Positions 7,368 through 15,675 of a stretch of DNA of 64,000 nucleotides are shown one piece after another. This DNA comes from CALBZH01 sp964538515 (GTDB taxonomy: Bacteria; Desulfobacterota; Syntrophobacteria; Syntrophobacterales; Syntrophobacteraceae), in the NCBI GenBank assembly GCA_964538515.1, contig CAZIEW010000020.1:4653-68652 (forward strand), written 5' to 3'. The translations under genes were made by a program, and so were the position numbers. The stretch's first letter is position 1. Each line of letters starts with the position of its first letter. Under the pieces are notes generated by a model. It searched no databases. It was given only the letters and a program-made list of their open reading frames with translations, and was not told the origin of the DNA.

Positions 7368-10300
7368 TCAGATCGATGACATCATCTCGATTCTCTGGTC
7401 GATAAAGTGGGCAATGAGCGTTTCGTATTCCTTTCCCAAGTACGAGCGGTAGAGCACGAGCTCGTATTTCAGACGGTTCCAGTAGTCCAGGAGAGCCTCT
7501 CGAGTGTGCATGGCGTTGATCTGCTGGTAACTTGCAGTCAAGAACTGCGCCCGCAGCCGCGACTTGTGAAACTCAATCGCTTCCCGCAGGGCGAATTGCT
7601 GCTCATCGGTAAGCTGAAGCACGGACATCCTTTTTCGAATGGCCTCCAGTGTCTGATGAAGATCCGTGAGGTCCCCGACCTGCTCGAGCTCCCCCCGTGT
7701 GGCATTCACGATCTCATCGTTGATCCGCACGGACTGCGCCCGATAGACCTCCTGCAGCTCGCGTTGAAGGCTCTTGGCGTCGTAGGGCAGCGTCTTCATA
7801 AATTCCTGAACCAGCCGGTCAAAATGCTGGGAAAGCTCCTCATGCGTCCAGATCTTCGTCAGCGACTCGGCCATCAGACTGAGCTCTTCCGCGTCCTCAT
7901 ACCCAACTCGGATCGCCGCTTCGCTTCGGCTCACTTCAAAACGGATCGCCCCGAAGAGATGGGGAGCCGCATAGACTTCTTCCCGCCCGCAACAGCCTTC
8001 GGGCAGACTCAGATCTCGCAGAAGGCTCCGTATCACCTGCTGGCGGCGCACGATGATCTGAGTCAGCGGCCTGAAGCTGATCAACCCCTGGGGCTCGGTA
8101 ACACCAAAATGACGGTGATAACGCTGACAGGAAGCCAGCAGCAGCTTGAGGCATTCTTCCTGATCCAAGAATTTTGAGAGTGGAAGGAAATCGTACAGGC
8201 GCAATGCGCCGCCCAACGGATCCAGGCAGTACAGGAGGAAAGACTTCGTCCCCGAATCAAGCTGAACGAACACTTCCATGAGACGGGCGGCAGCAACGAG
8301 CTGCTTTTCAAACGTCACGAGCCCAATGCTCTTGAGCTGCTTGCGCTTGTAAATGAAACGGACGGGCGTTTCGGTGCTGTAGAGCTGAATGTCTTCGAAC
8401 CCCACCCACGCGAGCCCCATCAGCCGGAACAATCGCTCGAGGGCCGCAGCCCTGCGCCCGTGCCACAACGCCTCATCCTGGCTGTCCGTGTCGTCCAGCC
8501 CGCAATCCGCCAGGTCCCCTTCGGGAAACGCCCCGCCCATCGAGGGAGGCAACGGGAACCCTTCCAGCAGCAGCCTCCCGCGGATGCGCAGATGATGTCG
8601 CAGATAGGTGGACCAATCCTCGCCGGAGTCAAGCACATCGAGCGCAAATCTCCGGTGATCGAGAAAGGCATCGAGCAAATCTCCCACCATGAGTCCTTCT
8701 TGGACAGCGGCTGCCGCCAGTAGCCCGTGAAGAACAAAGACGTCCACCAGCCTGCGGTCGCCAAACCGGGTCATGCGGGACAGGGCCGCGACCGGCTCCT
8801 CTCCTTGAATCACGTGCCCGCCAAGTCCATGGTGGCGAATGAGGAGCGTTGCCATCCGGGCCAGCTCCGGGTCGAGATCGTACTTTTCAAGGATCTTGCA
8901 CCGTTCCAGGATTAAGGCTCCCCGCTCCGCATGCGTCCATCGTCCGTCCACCTCCGGGTCGACGGCGCCGTAATGCTCGACCTTGCCGATATCCTGAAAC
9001 AACAGCGCATACGTCAGCGCCTTGCGCAAGACATCATCCTTCATGAGAGCCGAAACCATGGTCTCCAGGGTATCCAGCTGGGAATGGGTTGCGCCGGTCC
9101 CTTCCTCGGCAAGCGGGCCAAATTCGAATTTGGCAAGCTGGTAGTACGTGTTGTTGTCCTGAAAAGCATCTCGATCTCGGGTGATCAGGGCTTGGAGCTT
9201 CTCCAGGCTCCGCATGACGTACATTCCGACCGACTGCGGCTGTCGCGTGGGCCAGTTCTCAACGAGCCGGCCGAACGAATGGAATTCCGGGATGACAAAT
9301 CCCAGGATCTCAGGACAATGCTTCGCAAGCACGCTCAAGGAGTCATGGATTTCCTCCGGAACGAAAACCTGATCTCGAAGGGTCTTCCTCAGGGTGGCTT
9401 CGACCCTTTCGATGCGTGCGTCCATGGATTCCACCCGGCTCATGGCGTCCAGCAGGTCGCAGTGCAGATCGCATCCTTCCCGGCGCAGGTAGGCATAAAA
9501 TGTGTCCAGCTCGGAAAAGAGCCGCTCCACCTCCTGCAAGTCCTTGAGGGACATGGCACGAAGCCCTTGAGACGCAAGCCGGTTGATCAGGGTTTCCAGC
9601 TGCTCAAGGCCTTGCTCGACGTCCACAAAGGAAATGTCGAGCCCCCGCGTCTCAGGGCTGCTGACCAGTCGGATGCCGGTGTCAAAGACAAATGCGGGCC
9701 GCCCAGCCGCGAGCGTCTGCTTGATGTCATCCAGAAAAACGGGATCGAGCTTCCGAATGTCGATCCGCAGAAGCGATTCACGAATCTTGGTAATTCGCTG
9801 CTTGCTCCCATCCTCGGTGACACCTGGCAGCATGGGGTTGAAGTTGACAACGTGGCGCTCAGCGACATTGACGGCAACCCAGACAAGGATGAAGCCCGCC
9901 CTGGTGCCGAGGCCCGGCAGCAGGTGGCCCGTGCCGTGGAATTCCGTTTCAAGGAAGCGCCTGAAAAGGTGAGACTCCCCGAAAAGGTAGTCACCCATGA
10001 AGAGCGTTTTGAATTCTTCGGCCGTTTGAGCCAGCTGCAGCACTTCCTCGAGCTGCTGCAGCCGCTCTTCCTGATGATCGCAGGCGACGTCCTTTTCGCA
10101 GTCCCCCTTATGCAGGAACTCCTGCCACGTATCCAGAAACTCAAACAGATTGAAGAGCTTCATCATCTCCCGGATCGCCTTGTTCTGGACCCCTCCAAGC
10201 GCACTGATGCGCAGGTCATGGAGGCGGTCCCAGTCCAGACGCGGCTCGGTGGCGACCAGGATGGCGTCGTCGTAGACCCGATAAAGCTCCTTGATTTGAT

Positions 10301-12080
10301 CCCCGGAGAAGGCTTGCCCGAGCGCAGCCACGATCTCGGCGGCGCTCATCAGGCGGCACACCCGAAGGAGATCCAGGATCTCCTGGTACTTGCCCCCTTT
10401 TCCCCGGTCGGTCACGGGCCTGAGCGTCCTGGCGGGAAGCTTCCCCAGCACCACCCGACTCAAGGTCGTATGCCCCACCACGATGAGAAACAGCTCTCTC
10501 AGCTGGGCCGGCGAAAACCCGTGCTGGGCCAGCTTTGGAATGTTTTCGAGAACCGGGGTGTGCGGCCCCTCGATACGGTCGGGGTTCAGAAGCTCACGCA
10601 CCCGTTCCAGCTTCGGGACCTGACCGAGAAGCCTGATAATGGCCTGAAAGTGCTCGTTGCGACCCCGAAACGGGTTGCTGAGTCGAGCCCGCTCCAATTC
10701 GGAGATCTTTGGAAAGTCGTTGTCTCGAATGCGCGCGAGGACATCGAGGACATCCAGAACGTAGCGAAAACTGTTCCTGTACGGAGCGACCAGGGAAAGG
10801 CTGCACCCGGCCATTCCCGAGTGCTTGACGTCCTCATCCAGAGCGTTGAGGTCGAGCTCGGGAGGGCGCGGCCGTCCGACGAAGACAAGAAGGCTCTCCG
10901 GCAAGTCCGCATCGATTTCGATCCTGCTTTCCCAATACTCCGTATGCTGTTTGGGCGACTTGCTCCGCAGCTGGATGATGCTGAAAAACGGGCTGAATAC
11001 GGTCTTCCAAAGCTTTTCGGGGGTGTTCGCGTAGGGTTGAGGAAGACGCAGGTTGATGCGCCGCAGTCCGTTGATCTCCGCGACACTCAAGCGCTCGGGA
11101 CGCCGGTCTCCGATAAGCTCCCTCAGATGCGGCTCGTAAAACCCAAAACGGGAGAGATAGTAATGCAGGTCCGTCAGATGCACCTCGATGGCACTGTCCA
11201 CCGACTCGGCCGCATAAGGCACCTTGGTGTGAAAAATATGCGCGAAAAGCAGAAACGACTTCAGATCCTGCTCCTTATGAAACCGGATGGTGCAGATGCG
11301 GTCATCCCTGGGCACGGGAGAGCTTGCGAGGACGATGAGCTTTCCCGAAAGATCGAGCACATCGAAAATCTTGCCGGCGAGGTAGGTGGCATAGTTCTGC
11401 AGCCGTTGTCGGCTGAGCGGTTTCGAGCGCATCTGGGGGAGGTTCTGTTCAAGGAGGTATTCGAAAATGTCTTTGGGGAGGATGACGATATCCAAGGGAA
11501 TACGCCAGGATCGGAGCTTCTCGAGGGAATCGAACAAAACGATGCGGTGCGTCGAGAGCCTCGCCGTAAGCTCATGGGACAGCAGGTCTTCGCCCGCCGT
11601 GAGCAGCCCGATCTCCAGCCGTTCGATCCTGGTCTCCCAAATGTGCCGGATGACGAGCTCGGCCACTTCGTCGGCCTTGGCCTTGATTTCGCGCAAAGAA
11701 TGCGCTACCAGCGTGATCGGAACCAGAAAGTATCGTCGACCGGATCGGGTGAACCGGATGAGGAGGCTGAGCTTTTGATAGATGGCGTTGAGCTGGCGAT
11801 GGTGCTCCGCGATGACCTGCTCGTCCTCGAAGTCGATCGTTTCCAAAAAGCTTAGATCCGCATCCGACAAGGCGCTCTGTTCGGCGAGGCCAAGCCCGTA
11901 CGCGTTGCCGCCCAGCCGGCTCGGGAGAAACCCGGGGTGGTCTTCCGATGCGAAGGTCCCCATGGGGACGTCCTGGGGATCGACCCCGAACCGTTCGTAG
12001 TCGGCCGGGTTGATCAGGCGGAAGAAGCCTCCCCAATGCTCGAGGACTTTTCCATCAGTGCTTGAGGACTCGTTGGTCAT
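7368..12080 (-). CDS. Very large HD-domain-like protein of unknown function
   Basis: A 1570-residue soluble protein with no signal peptide. Around residues 1000-1080 there is an HD-superfamily-like segment: THSQLDTLETM, then YALLFQDIGKVEHYG, then WTHAERGA and IRHHGLGGH. The spacing matches HD phosphohydrolases, but the His of the HD dyad reads Gln (QD near residue 1028). The rest is mostly helical and lacks motifs I recognise; the N-terminal ~500 residues contain alternating beta/alpha segments (LDIVILPKD, KLIVLASSP). The start taken is the ATG at 12078-12080; the frame continues to 12296 but reads a basic, low-quality stretch that crosses the pgpA start. The opposite-strand frame of 974 codons here is a shadow. 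An NAD-glutamate-dehydrogenase-size protein was considered, but no dehydrogenase motif was found. Confidence 0.7.
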   Translation of the reverse strand: MTNESSSTDGKVLEHWGGFFRLINPADYERFGVDPQDVPMGTFASEDHPGFLPSRLGGNAYGLGLAEQSALSDADLSFLETIDFEDEQVIAEHHRQLNAIYQKLSLLIRFTRSGRRYFLVPITLVAHSLREIKAKADEVAELVIRHIWETRIERLEIGLLTAGEDLLSHELTARLSTHRIVLFDSLEKLRSWRIPLDIVILPKDIFEYLLEQNLPQMRSKPLSRQRLQNYATYLAGKIFDVLDLSGKLIVLASSPVPRDDRICTIRFHKEQDLKSFLLFAHIFHTKVPYAAESVDSAIEVHLTDLHYYLSRFGFYEPHLRELIGDRRPERLSVAEINGLRRINLRLPQPYANTPEKLWKTVFSPFFSIIQLRSKSPKQHTEYWESRIEIDADLPESLLVFVGRPRPPELDLNALDEDVKHSGMAGCSLSLVAPYRNSFRYVLDVLDVLARIRDNDFPKISELERARLSNPFRGRNEHFQAIIRLLGQVPKLERVRELLNPDRIEGPHTPVLENIPKLAQHGFSPAQLRELFLIVVGHTTLSRVVLGKLPARTLRPVTDRGKGGKYQEILDLLRVCRLMSAAEIVAALGQAFSGDQIKELYRVYDDAILVATEPRLDWDRLHDLRISALGGVQNKAIREMMKLFNLFEFLDTWQEFLHKGDCEKDVACDHQEERLQQLEEVLQLAQTAEEFKTLFMGDYLFGESHLFRRFLETEFHGTGHLLPGLGTRAGFILVWVAVNVAERHVVNFNPMLPGVTEDGSKQRITKIRESLLRIDIRKLDPVFLDDIKQTLAAGRPAFVFDTGIRLVSSPETRGLDISFVDVEQGLEQLETLINRLASQGLRAMSLKDLQEVERLFSELDTFYAYLRREGCDLHCDLLDAMSRVESMDARIERVEATLRKTLRDQVFVPEEIHDSLSVLAKHCPEILGFVIPEFHSFGRLVENWPTRQPQSVGMYVMRSLEKLQALITRDRDAFQDNNTYYQLAKFEFGPLAEEGTGATHSQLDTLETMVSALMKDDVLRKALTYALLFQDIGKVEHYGAVDPEVDGRWTHAERGALILERCKILEKYDLDPELARMATLLIRHHGLGGHVIQGEEPVAALSRMTRFGDRRLVDVFVLHGLLAAAAVQEGLMVGDLLDAFLDHRRFALDVLDSGEDWSTYLRHHLRIRGRLLLEGFPLPPSMGGAFPEGDLADCGLDDTDSQDEALWHGRRAAALERLFRLMGLAWVGFEDIQLYSTETPVRFIYKRKQLKSIGLVTFEKQLVAAARLMEVFVQLDSGTKSFLLYCLDPLGGALRLYDFLPLSKFLDQEECLKLLLASCQRYHRHFGVTEPQGLISFRPLTQIIVRRQQVIRSLLRDLSLPEGCCGREEVYAAPHLFGAIRFEVSRSEAAIRVGYEDAEELSLMAESLTKIWTHEELSQHFDRLVQEFMKTLPYDAKSLQRELQEVYRAQSVRINDEIVNATRGELEQVGDLTDLHQTLEAIRKRMSVLQLTDEQQFALREAIEFHKSRLRAQFLTASYQQINAMHTREALLDYWNRLKYELVLYRSYLGKEYETLIAHFIDQRIEMMSSI

Positions 12081-12172
12081 AGGGCAATCCGGAAAGGCAG
12101 TCGGTGTCTGTGCGTGAAGGATCCTCGTGCCGGTGCCAGAAATCAGTTCCTCGCTATTACCAGGAAAACAAA

Positions 12173-12652
12173 GTGAAGTCGAACCAAAGGAGCCTTGAAG
12201 CACCACTCGTGTGGCTCGCCGTCCTCGGAGGCATCGGCCGCGCTCCCGTGGCGAGCGGGTCGGTCGCCACGCTGGTGGCGGGAGTGCCCGCGGCATGGGT
12301 GATGAGCACGATCCGGCAGCCCCTGGTCGGAGGGGTGCTGCTTACGGCATTCCTGCTCGTCAGTTGGCTCGCCTGCGATGTTGCCGCCAAGAAACTCGGC
12401 AAAAAAGATCCCCGAGAGGTGGTCGTAGACGAGCTTGCCGGCTATCTCGTGACGATGTTCGCACTGCCCGCGACGTTGCTTTCGCTCGCCATCGGATTCC
12501 TGCTGTTCCGGATCTTCGACATCTGGAAGCCCTGGCCGATTCGGGCGGCTGACACCCAGGTGCCGGGCGGATTGGGCATCCTGCTGGACGATCTCCTCGC
12601 GGGGCTGGCCGCCCATCTGCTGCTGCGGGCAATCCTGGCGTTGTTGGGCTAA
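12173..12652 (+). CDS. pgpA: Phosphatidylglycerophosphatase A
   Basis: A 159-residue membrane enzyme that dephosphorylates phosphatidylglycerophosphate to phosphatidylglycerol. PgpA signatures are present: GGIGRAPVASGSVATL near the N-terminus (family pattern G-x-AP-GT-GS), DPREVVVDELAGYLV around residues 75-90, FRIFDIWKPWPI, and GGLGILLDDLLAG. Three or four hydrophobic segments fit the family. The GTG at 12173 is chosen because AGGA lies 8 bp upstream and the resulting length matches the family (about 160-170). The longer frame from 12104 adds a non-family leader. Transcribed divergently from the giant HD-like gene, with a short shared region between 12081 and 12172. Confidence 0.9.
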   Translation: MKSNQRSLEAPLVWLAVLGGIGRAPVASGSVATLVAGVPAAWVMSTIRQPLVGGVLLTAFLLVSWLACDVAAKKLGKKDPREVVVDELAGYLVTMFALPATLLSLAIGFLLFRIFDIWKPWPIRAADTQVPGGLGILLDDLLAGLAAHLLLRAILALLG

Positions 12653-12677
12653 TGGGCGCCCCTCCGCTCCCCTTCGG

Positions 12678-13283
12678 TCAACTCCCTTGATCCACCGACA
12701 TCCGCTGCAGATTGGTCCTGACGTTGACCCCCACCAGAAAGACAAAACACGCCGCAGCCAGAGCGGTCGCATCGTACACCAGATCGATCACGCTTGCCGT
12801 GCGGCCTGGAACGTAGAACTGGTGAAGCTCGTCGCTAAGCGCGAACAAAAGGCCACTGCCCAGCACGGCCGCTGAAAAGAGAAAGGATCCGGACCGCTTG
12901 AGCAGCGGGTACCAGAAGAAAGCGAGAAAAAACCCCAAGGTCGAAAACTCCGCCAAGTGAAACAGGTCCGCGTTCATGCTCATCTGGGCGTCCGGATAAT
13001 CCCGACTCGAAAGCGAGAAGATGAAAAGCGCGTAGAGCGGAAAGGGGATGGAGCGGGCCCACCATGAAACCGTTCCTGAAAGATCGCGCCGGGCCAGGAG
13101 AGCCGAGACCGCCATCCCCAGCAGGAGAATCAGAATGGGGACAAGGACCTCGCGAATCGCCATCTTAAACAGAGCTGTGATAGCCAGGGAGCCCACCGCC
13201 TGAGCACCGAAAATGGCGGCGATCCAAAGCCAGGGACTCAAGCGGGCCAGTCTTGCCAGCCTGATGCGATAGATACCGTTCAT
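12678..13283 (-). CDS. VanZ-like membrane protein
   Basis: A 201-residue protein with five to six hydrophobic segments and the VanZ-like family motifs: SLSSRDYPD, NADLFHLAEFSTLGFFL, and ALSDELHQFYVPGR followed by SVIDLVYDATA. VanZ-like proteins are integral membrane proteins of poorly defined function (teicoplanin resistance in the prototype; general occurrence in non-resistant bacteria). The ATG at 13281-13283 has a GGAGA ribosome site 7 bp upstream and begins just before the first transmembrane region. It converges with pgpA, whose stop is 25 bp away. No resistance genes are nearby, so a resistance role is not suggested. Confidence 0.85.
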   Translation of the reverse strand: MNGIYRIRLARLARLSPWLWIAAIFGAQAVGSLAITALFKMAIREVLVPILILLLGMAVSALLARRDLSGTVSWWARSIPFPLYALFIFSLSSRDYPDAQMSMNADLFHLAEFSTLGFFLAFFWYPLLKRSGSFLFSAAVLGSGLLFALSDELHQFYVPGRTASVIDLVYDATALAAACFVFLVGVNVRTNLQRMSVDQGS

Positions 13284-13683
13284 GCTGAATGTTCTCCGAC
13301 CGATTCGGTTCAGAGCCTTTCCGGGAATCCGTCGCTTCGAACGGCAGCTCAATGCTTCTGCGGGTCCGCCGCCGGAACAGGAATCTGCCCCGGCCTCGTG
13401 CTGTCCCAGGCTCCAAACATGACAAGCCACCACCACCATGCTATGGTGACAGCAAGGTTGGGCGACCGGATTTCAAAAAAGGCTCGTACCGTCTTCCGGC
13501 AGGGGGTTAGCCGGAATCCCGGGTTCGTGTGAAAACGCTGCTGGATCCCGGCTGGAAGCATGCCGGGATGACGGCCACGGAAGGATGTCTGCCGTTTCGT
13601 CAAGCCACGGGCACTTCGTTGCGAGACAACGTCGTGAGCACGGCACCTCAACAGGCCATCGTTTCAAAGGGAGGCGGAGCCAA
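13284..13683. other. Intergenic region between divergent genes
   Basis: 400 bp between the VanZ-like gene and the first serine protease. It contains a REP-like palindrome (13545-13569). Promoters for both directions must lie here, but I see no convincing -35/-10 pair. Small frames overlapping it are low-complexity shadows. Confidence 0.6.
13545..13569. repeat. REP-like palindrome
   Basis: ATCCCGG (13545-13551) and CCGGGAT (13563-13569) form a perfect 7-bp inverted repeat with an 11-bp loop. It is flanked by GCTGG and GACGG, the layout of the common proteobacterial 'TGGATCCCGG..CCGGGATGACGG' intergenic repeat. A related ATCCCGGG occurs at 13516-13523. No T-tract follows. Confidence 0.5.
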
Positions 13684-14517
13684 ATGTCTCGGAGGCGCAG
13701 CAGCCAGGGACGGGAATCGACACGTATGGGAGTCCGCATCATCATCGTGTCGCTTTTTGCCTCCCTCTGGTTGCTCAACCCGAGCCCCGGTCTTACTCTC
13801 ACTTCGGATGAAGAGAATACCATCGCTACCTATGAAAGGGTAGCACCATCCATCGTGAACATCACGATAACGGCGGGCGAATCGAGCGAGTTGTTCCTCG
13901 GGATGCCCCAGGAGGGTGCGGGCTCCGGCATCATTTTGACCGCCGACGGCTTGATCGCAACCAATTTTCACGTGGTGGCTTCCGCCGAGGATATCGTGGT
14001 GACCGTGGAAGAGGGATTCCATTTCAGAGCGATCATCGTGCATGCGATCCCCGAGCAGGACTTGGCGCTTCTCAAGATCGCTCCCGGGAAGCACTCCCTG
14101 AAGCCCATCCCCGTGGGGGATTCGTCAAAGATCCAGGTGGGCGAGAAGGTGTTGGCGCTCGGGAATCCATTCGGGCTCGGACGGACCCTCACGACGGGGA
14201 GCGTCAGCATGACGGGGCGAGACATCCGGGGCGAAGGAGCCATCCTCAGAGGGCTCATCCAGACCGATGCCTCCATCAACCCGGGCAATTCCGGAGGCGC
14301 CCTGGTCAACTCCAAAGGCGAGTTGATCGGAATGAATACGCTGATCCTCAGCCCCACGGGCTCCAGCATTGGAATCGGATTCGCCATTCCGAGCTCGAGG
14401 ATCGCCTTGTTTGCCGGCGGGGCCGGAAGGACGTGGCAGCGCTACTTGGCGTGGGTGCTCGCCGTTCTGGTCGTCTATTCGCTCCTGCGATGGCTGTACC
14501 GCAGGGGGAGCCGCTGA
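13684..14517 (+). CDS. Trypsin-like serine protease without PDZ domain, membrane-anchored at the C-terminus
   Basis: A 277-residue S1C (DegP/HtrA-like) protease. An N-terminal hydrophobic segment (about residues 18-34) exports it. The catalytic triad is complete: His96 in TNFHVV, Asp126 in EQDLALLKI, Ser203 in GNSGGAL. Instead of the PDZ domain usual in HtrA proteins, the chain ends in a single transmembrane segment (YLAWVLAVLVVYSLL) and a basic tail. The ATG at 13684 follows a GGGAGGCGG ribosome site. The next gene, 38 bp downstream, is a PDZ-containing paralogue, so the pair looks like a tandem duplication with loss of PDZ in this copy. Target proteins are unknown; it would act on the periplasmic side of the membrane. 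Confidence 0.85.
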   Translation: MSRRRSSQGRESTRMGVRIIIVSLFASLWLLNPSPGLTLTSDEENTIATYERVAPSIVNITITAGESSELFLGMPQEGAGSGIILTADGLIATNFHVVASAEDIVVTVEEGFHFRAIIVHAIPEQDLALLKIAPGKHSLKPIPVGDSSKIQVGEKVLALGNPFGLGRTLTTGSVSMTGRDIRGEGAILRGLIQTDASINPGNSGGALVNSKGELIGMNTLILSPTGSSIGIGFAIPSSRIALFAGGAGRTWQRYLAWVLAVLVVYSLLRWLYRRGSR

Positions 14518-14555
14518 CGGTCGAAGAGGATAACCCCAACTGGAGAGGACAACCC

Positions 14556-15653
14556 ATGATCAGTGAGAAAGCGGGCTGGCTCTGCCGCCGGGTTTGTCGG
14601 ATCGCATTGATTCTGGCACTGAGCGTCGCCCCGGCCTGGGCCATGACGGAAGACGAGCGCAACAACATCGAAATCTATCAGCGACTGTCGCCGGGTGTGG
14701 TGAACATCACCAGCACGGTCCTCGAGCACGACTTTTTTTTCAACGTGACCCCGCGGGAAGGCACGGGCTCGGGCGCCATCATCGACTCCCGGGGCTATAT
14801 CCTGACCAACCACCACGTCATCGAGGACGCCCGTAAGCTGGAAGTCACACTGGCGAACGGAAAGAAGTATACCGCCAAGCTGGTTGGCTCGGACCCGGAC
14901 ACGGACATCGCGGTGGTGAAGATCGAGCCGAAAAAGATGGAGCTGGCCGTCATTCCCATGGGAACGTCGTCCAACCTCAAGGTGGGGCAGAAGGTCATCG
15001 CCATCGGTAACCCCTTCGGATTGAGCCAGACCCTCACCACCGGCGTGATCAGCTCCATCGGCCGGGCCCTGCGGGCGTCCAACGGCTCCCTGGTCGAGGA
15101 CATTATCCAGACGGACGCCTCCATCAACCCCGGAAACTCGGGGGGGCCCCTCATCGATTCGTCCGGGCAGATGATCGGGATCAACACGGCCATTTTCAGC
15201 CCCACGGGGGCGAACGTGGGCATCGGCTTTGCCATTCCCATCGACGCCGCCAAAGCGGTCCTCAATGACCTCATCGAAAAAGGCTACTATGCCTATCCAT
15301 GGATTGGGGCTTCCATGCGGACCCTCACGCCGACGCTCGCCGAGGCCCTTAAGCTGCCCGTCGAATCGGGAGCCATGATCATGGAGGTCACACCGCGCGG
15401 ACCGGCCGACAAGGCAGGACTCAAGGGCGGTCGGGAGCGCGCGCAGATCGGCAATTACATCATCGTGGTCGGAGGCGACATCATCGTTCGCATCGAAGGA
15501 GAGCCTGTGGAAGACGCAGACGCCGCCATCCGCAAGATCCGAAGATATCGTCCGGGCGACAAGATACGGGTGGAAGTGGTTCACTGGAACGGAAGCCGGT
15601 CCACCACCACGGTGACTCTTGGGGAAAAGCCCAAACCGTCGCGCGGGCGATAG
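14556..15653 (+). CDS. HtrA/DegP-like serine protease with one PDZ domain
   Basis: A 365-residue periplasmic protease. The signal peptide (IALILALSVAPAWA) is followed by the trypsin-like domain with His87 (TNHHVI), Asp117 (DTDIAVVKI) and Ser195 (GNSGGPL). A single PDZ domain begins near residue 250 (IGASMRTLTPTLAEAL) and contains the carboxylate-binding-type loop and the 'GPADKAGLKGG' segment. DegS/DegQ-type enzymes with one PDZ degrade or sense misfolded envelope proteins. The ATG at 14556 has GGAGAGGA 6 bp upstream; the longer frame from 14433 overlaps the preceding gene. It is followed 22 bp later by gpmI, so the three genes are probably one transcript. Confidence 0.9.
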   Translation: MISEKAGWLCRRVCRIALILALSVAPAWAMTEDERNNIEIYQRLSPGVVNITSTVLEHDFFFNVTPREGTGSGAIIDSRGYILTNHHVIEDARKLEVTLANGKKYTAKLVGSDPDTDIAVVKIEPKKMELAVIPMGTSSNLKVGQKVIAIGNPFGLSQTLTTGVISSIGRALRASNGSLVEDIIQTDASINPGNSGGPLIDSSGQMIGINTAIFSPTGANVGIGFAIPIDAAKAVLNDLIEKGYYAYPWIGASMRTLTPTLAEALKLPVESGAMIMEVTPRGPADKAGLKGGRERAQIGNYIIVVGGDIIVRIEGEPVEDADAAIRKIRRYRPGDKIRVEVVHWNGSRSTTTVTLGEKPKPSRGR

Positions 15654-15675
15654 GAATTCACAAATGGAGGCAAGA

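Noticed and set aside
8931..11855. 974-codon plus-strand open frame
   Set aside because: It is antisense to the 1570-residue frame, has a basic, Gln/Asp/His-rich composition typical of shadow frames, and no family motif or ribosome site.
13545..13569. Possible transcription terminator
   Set aside because: The hairpin lacks a T-tract on either strand and matches a REP-like repeat instead.
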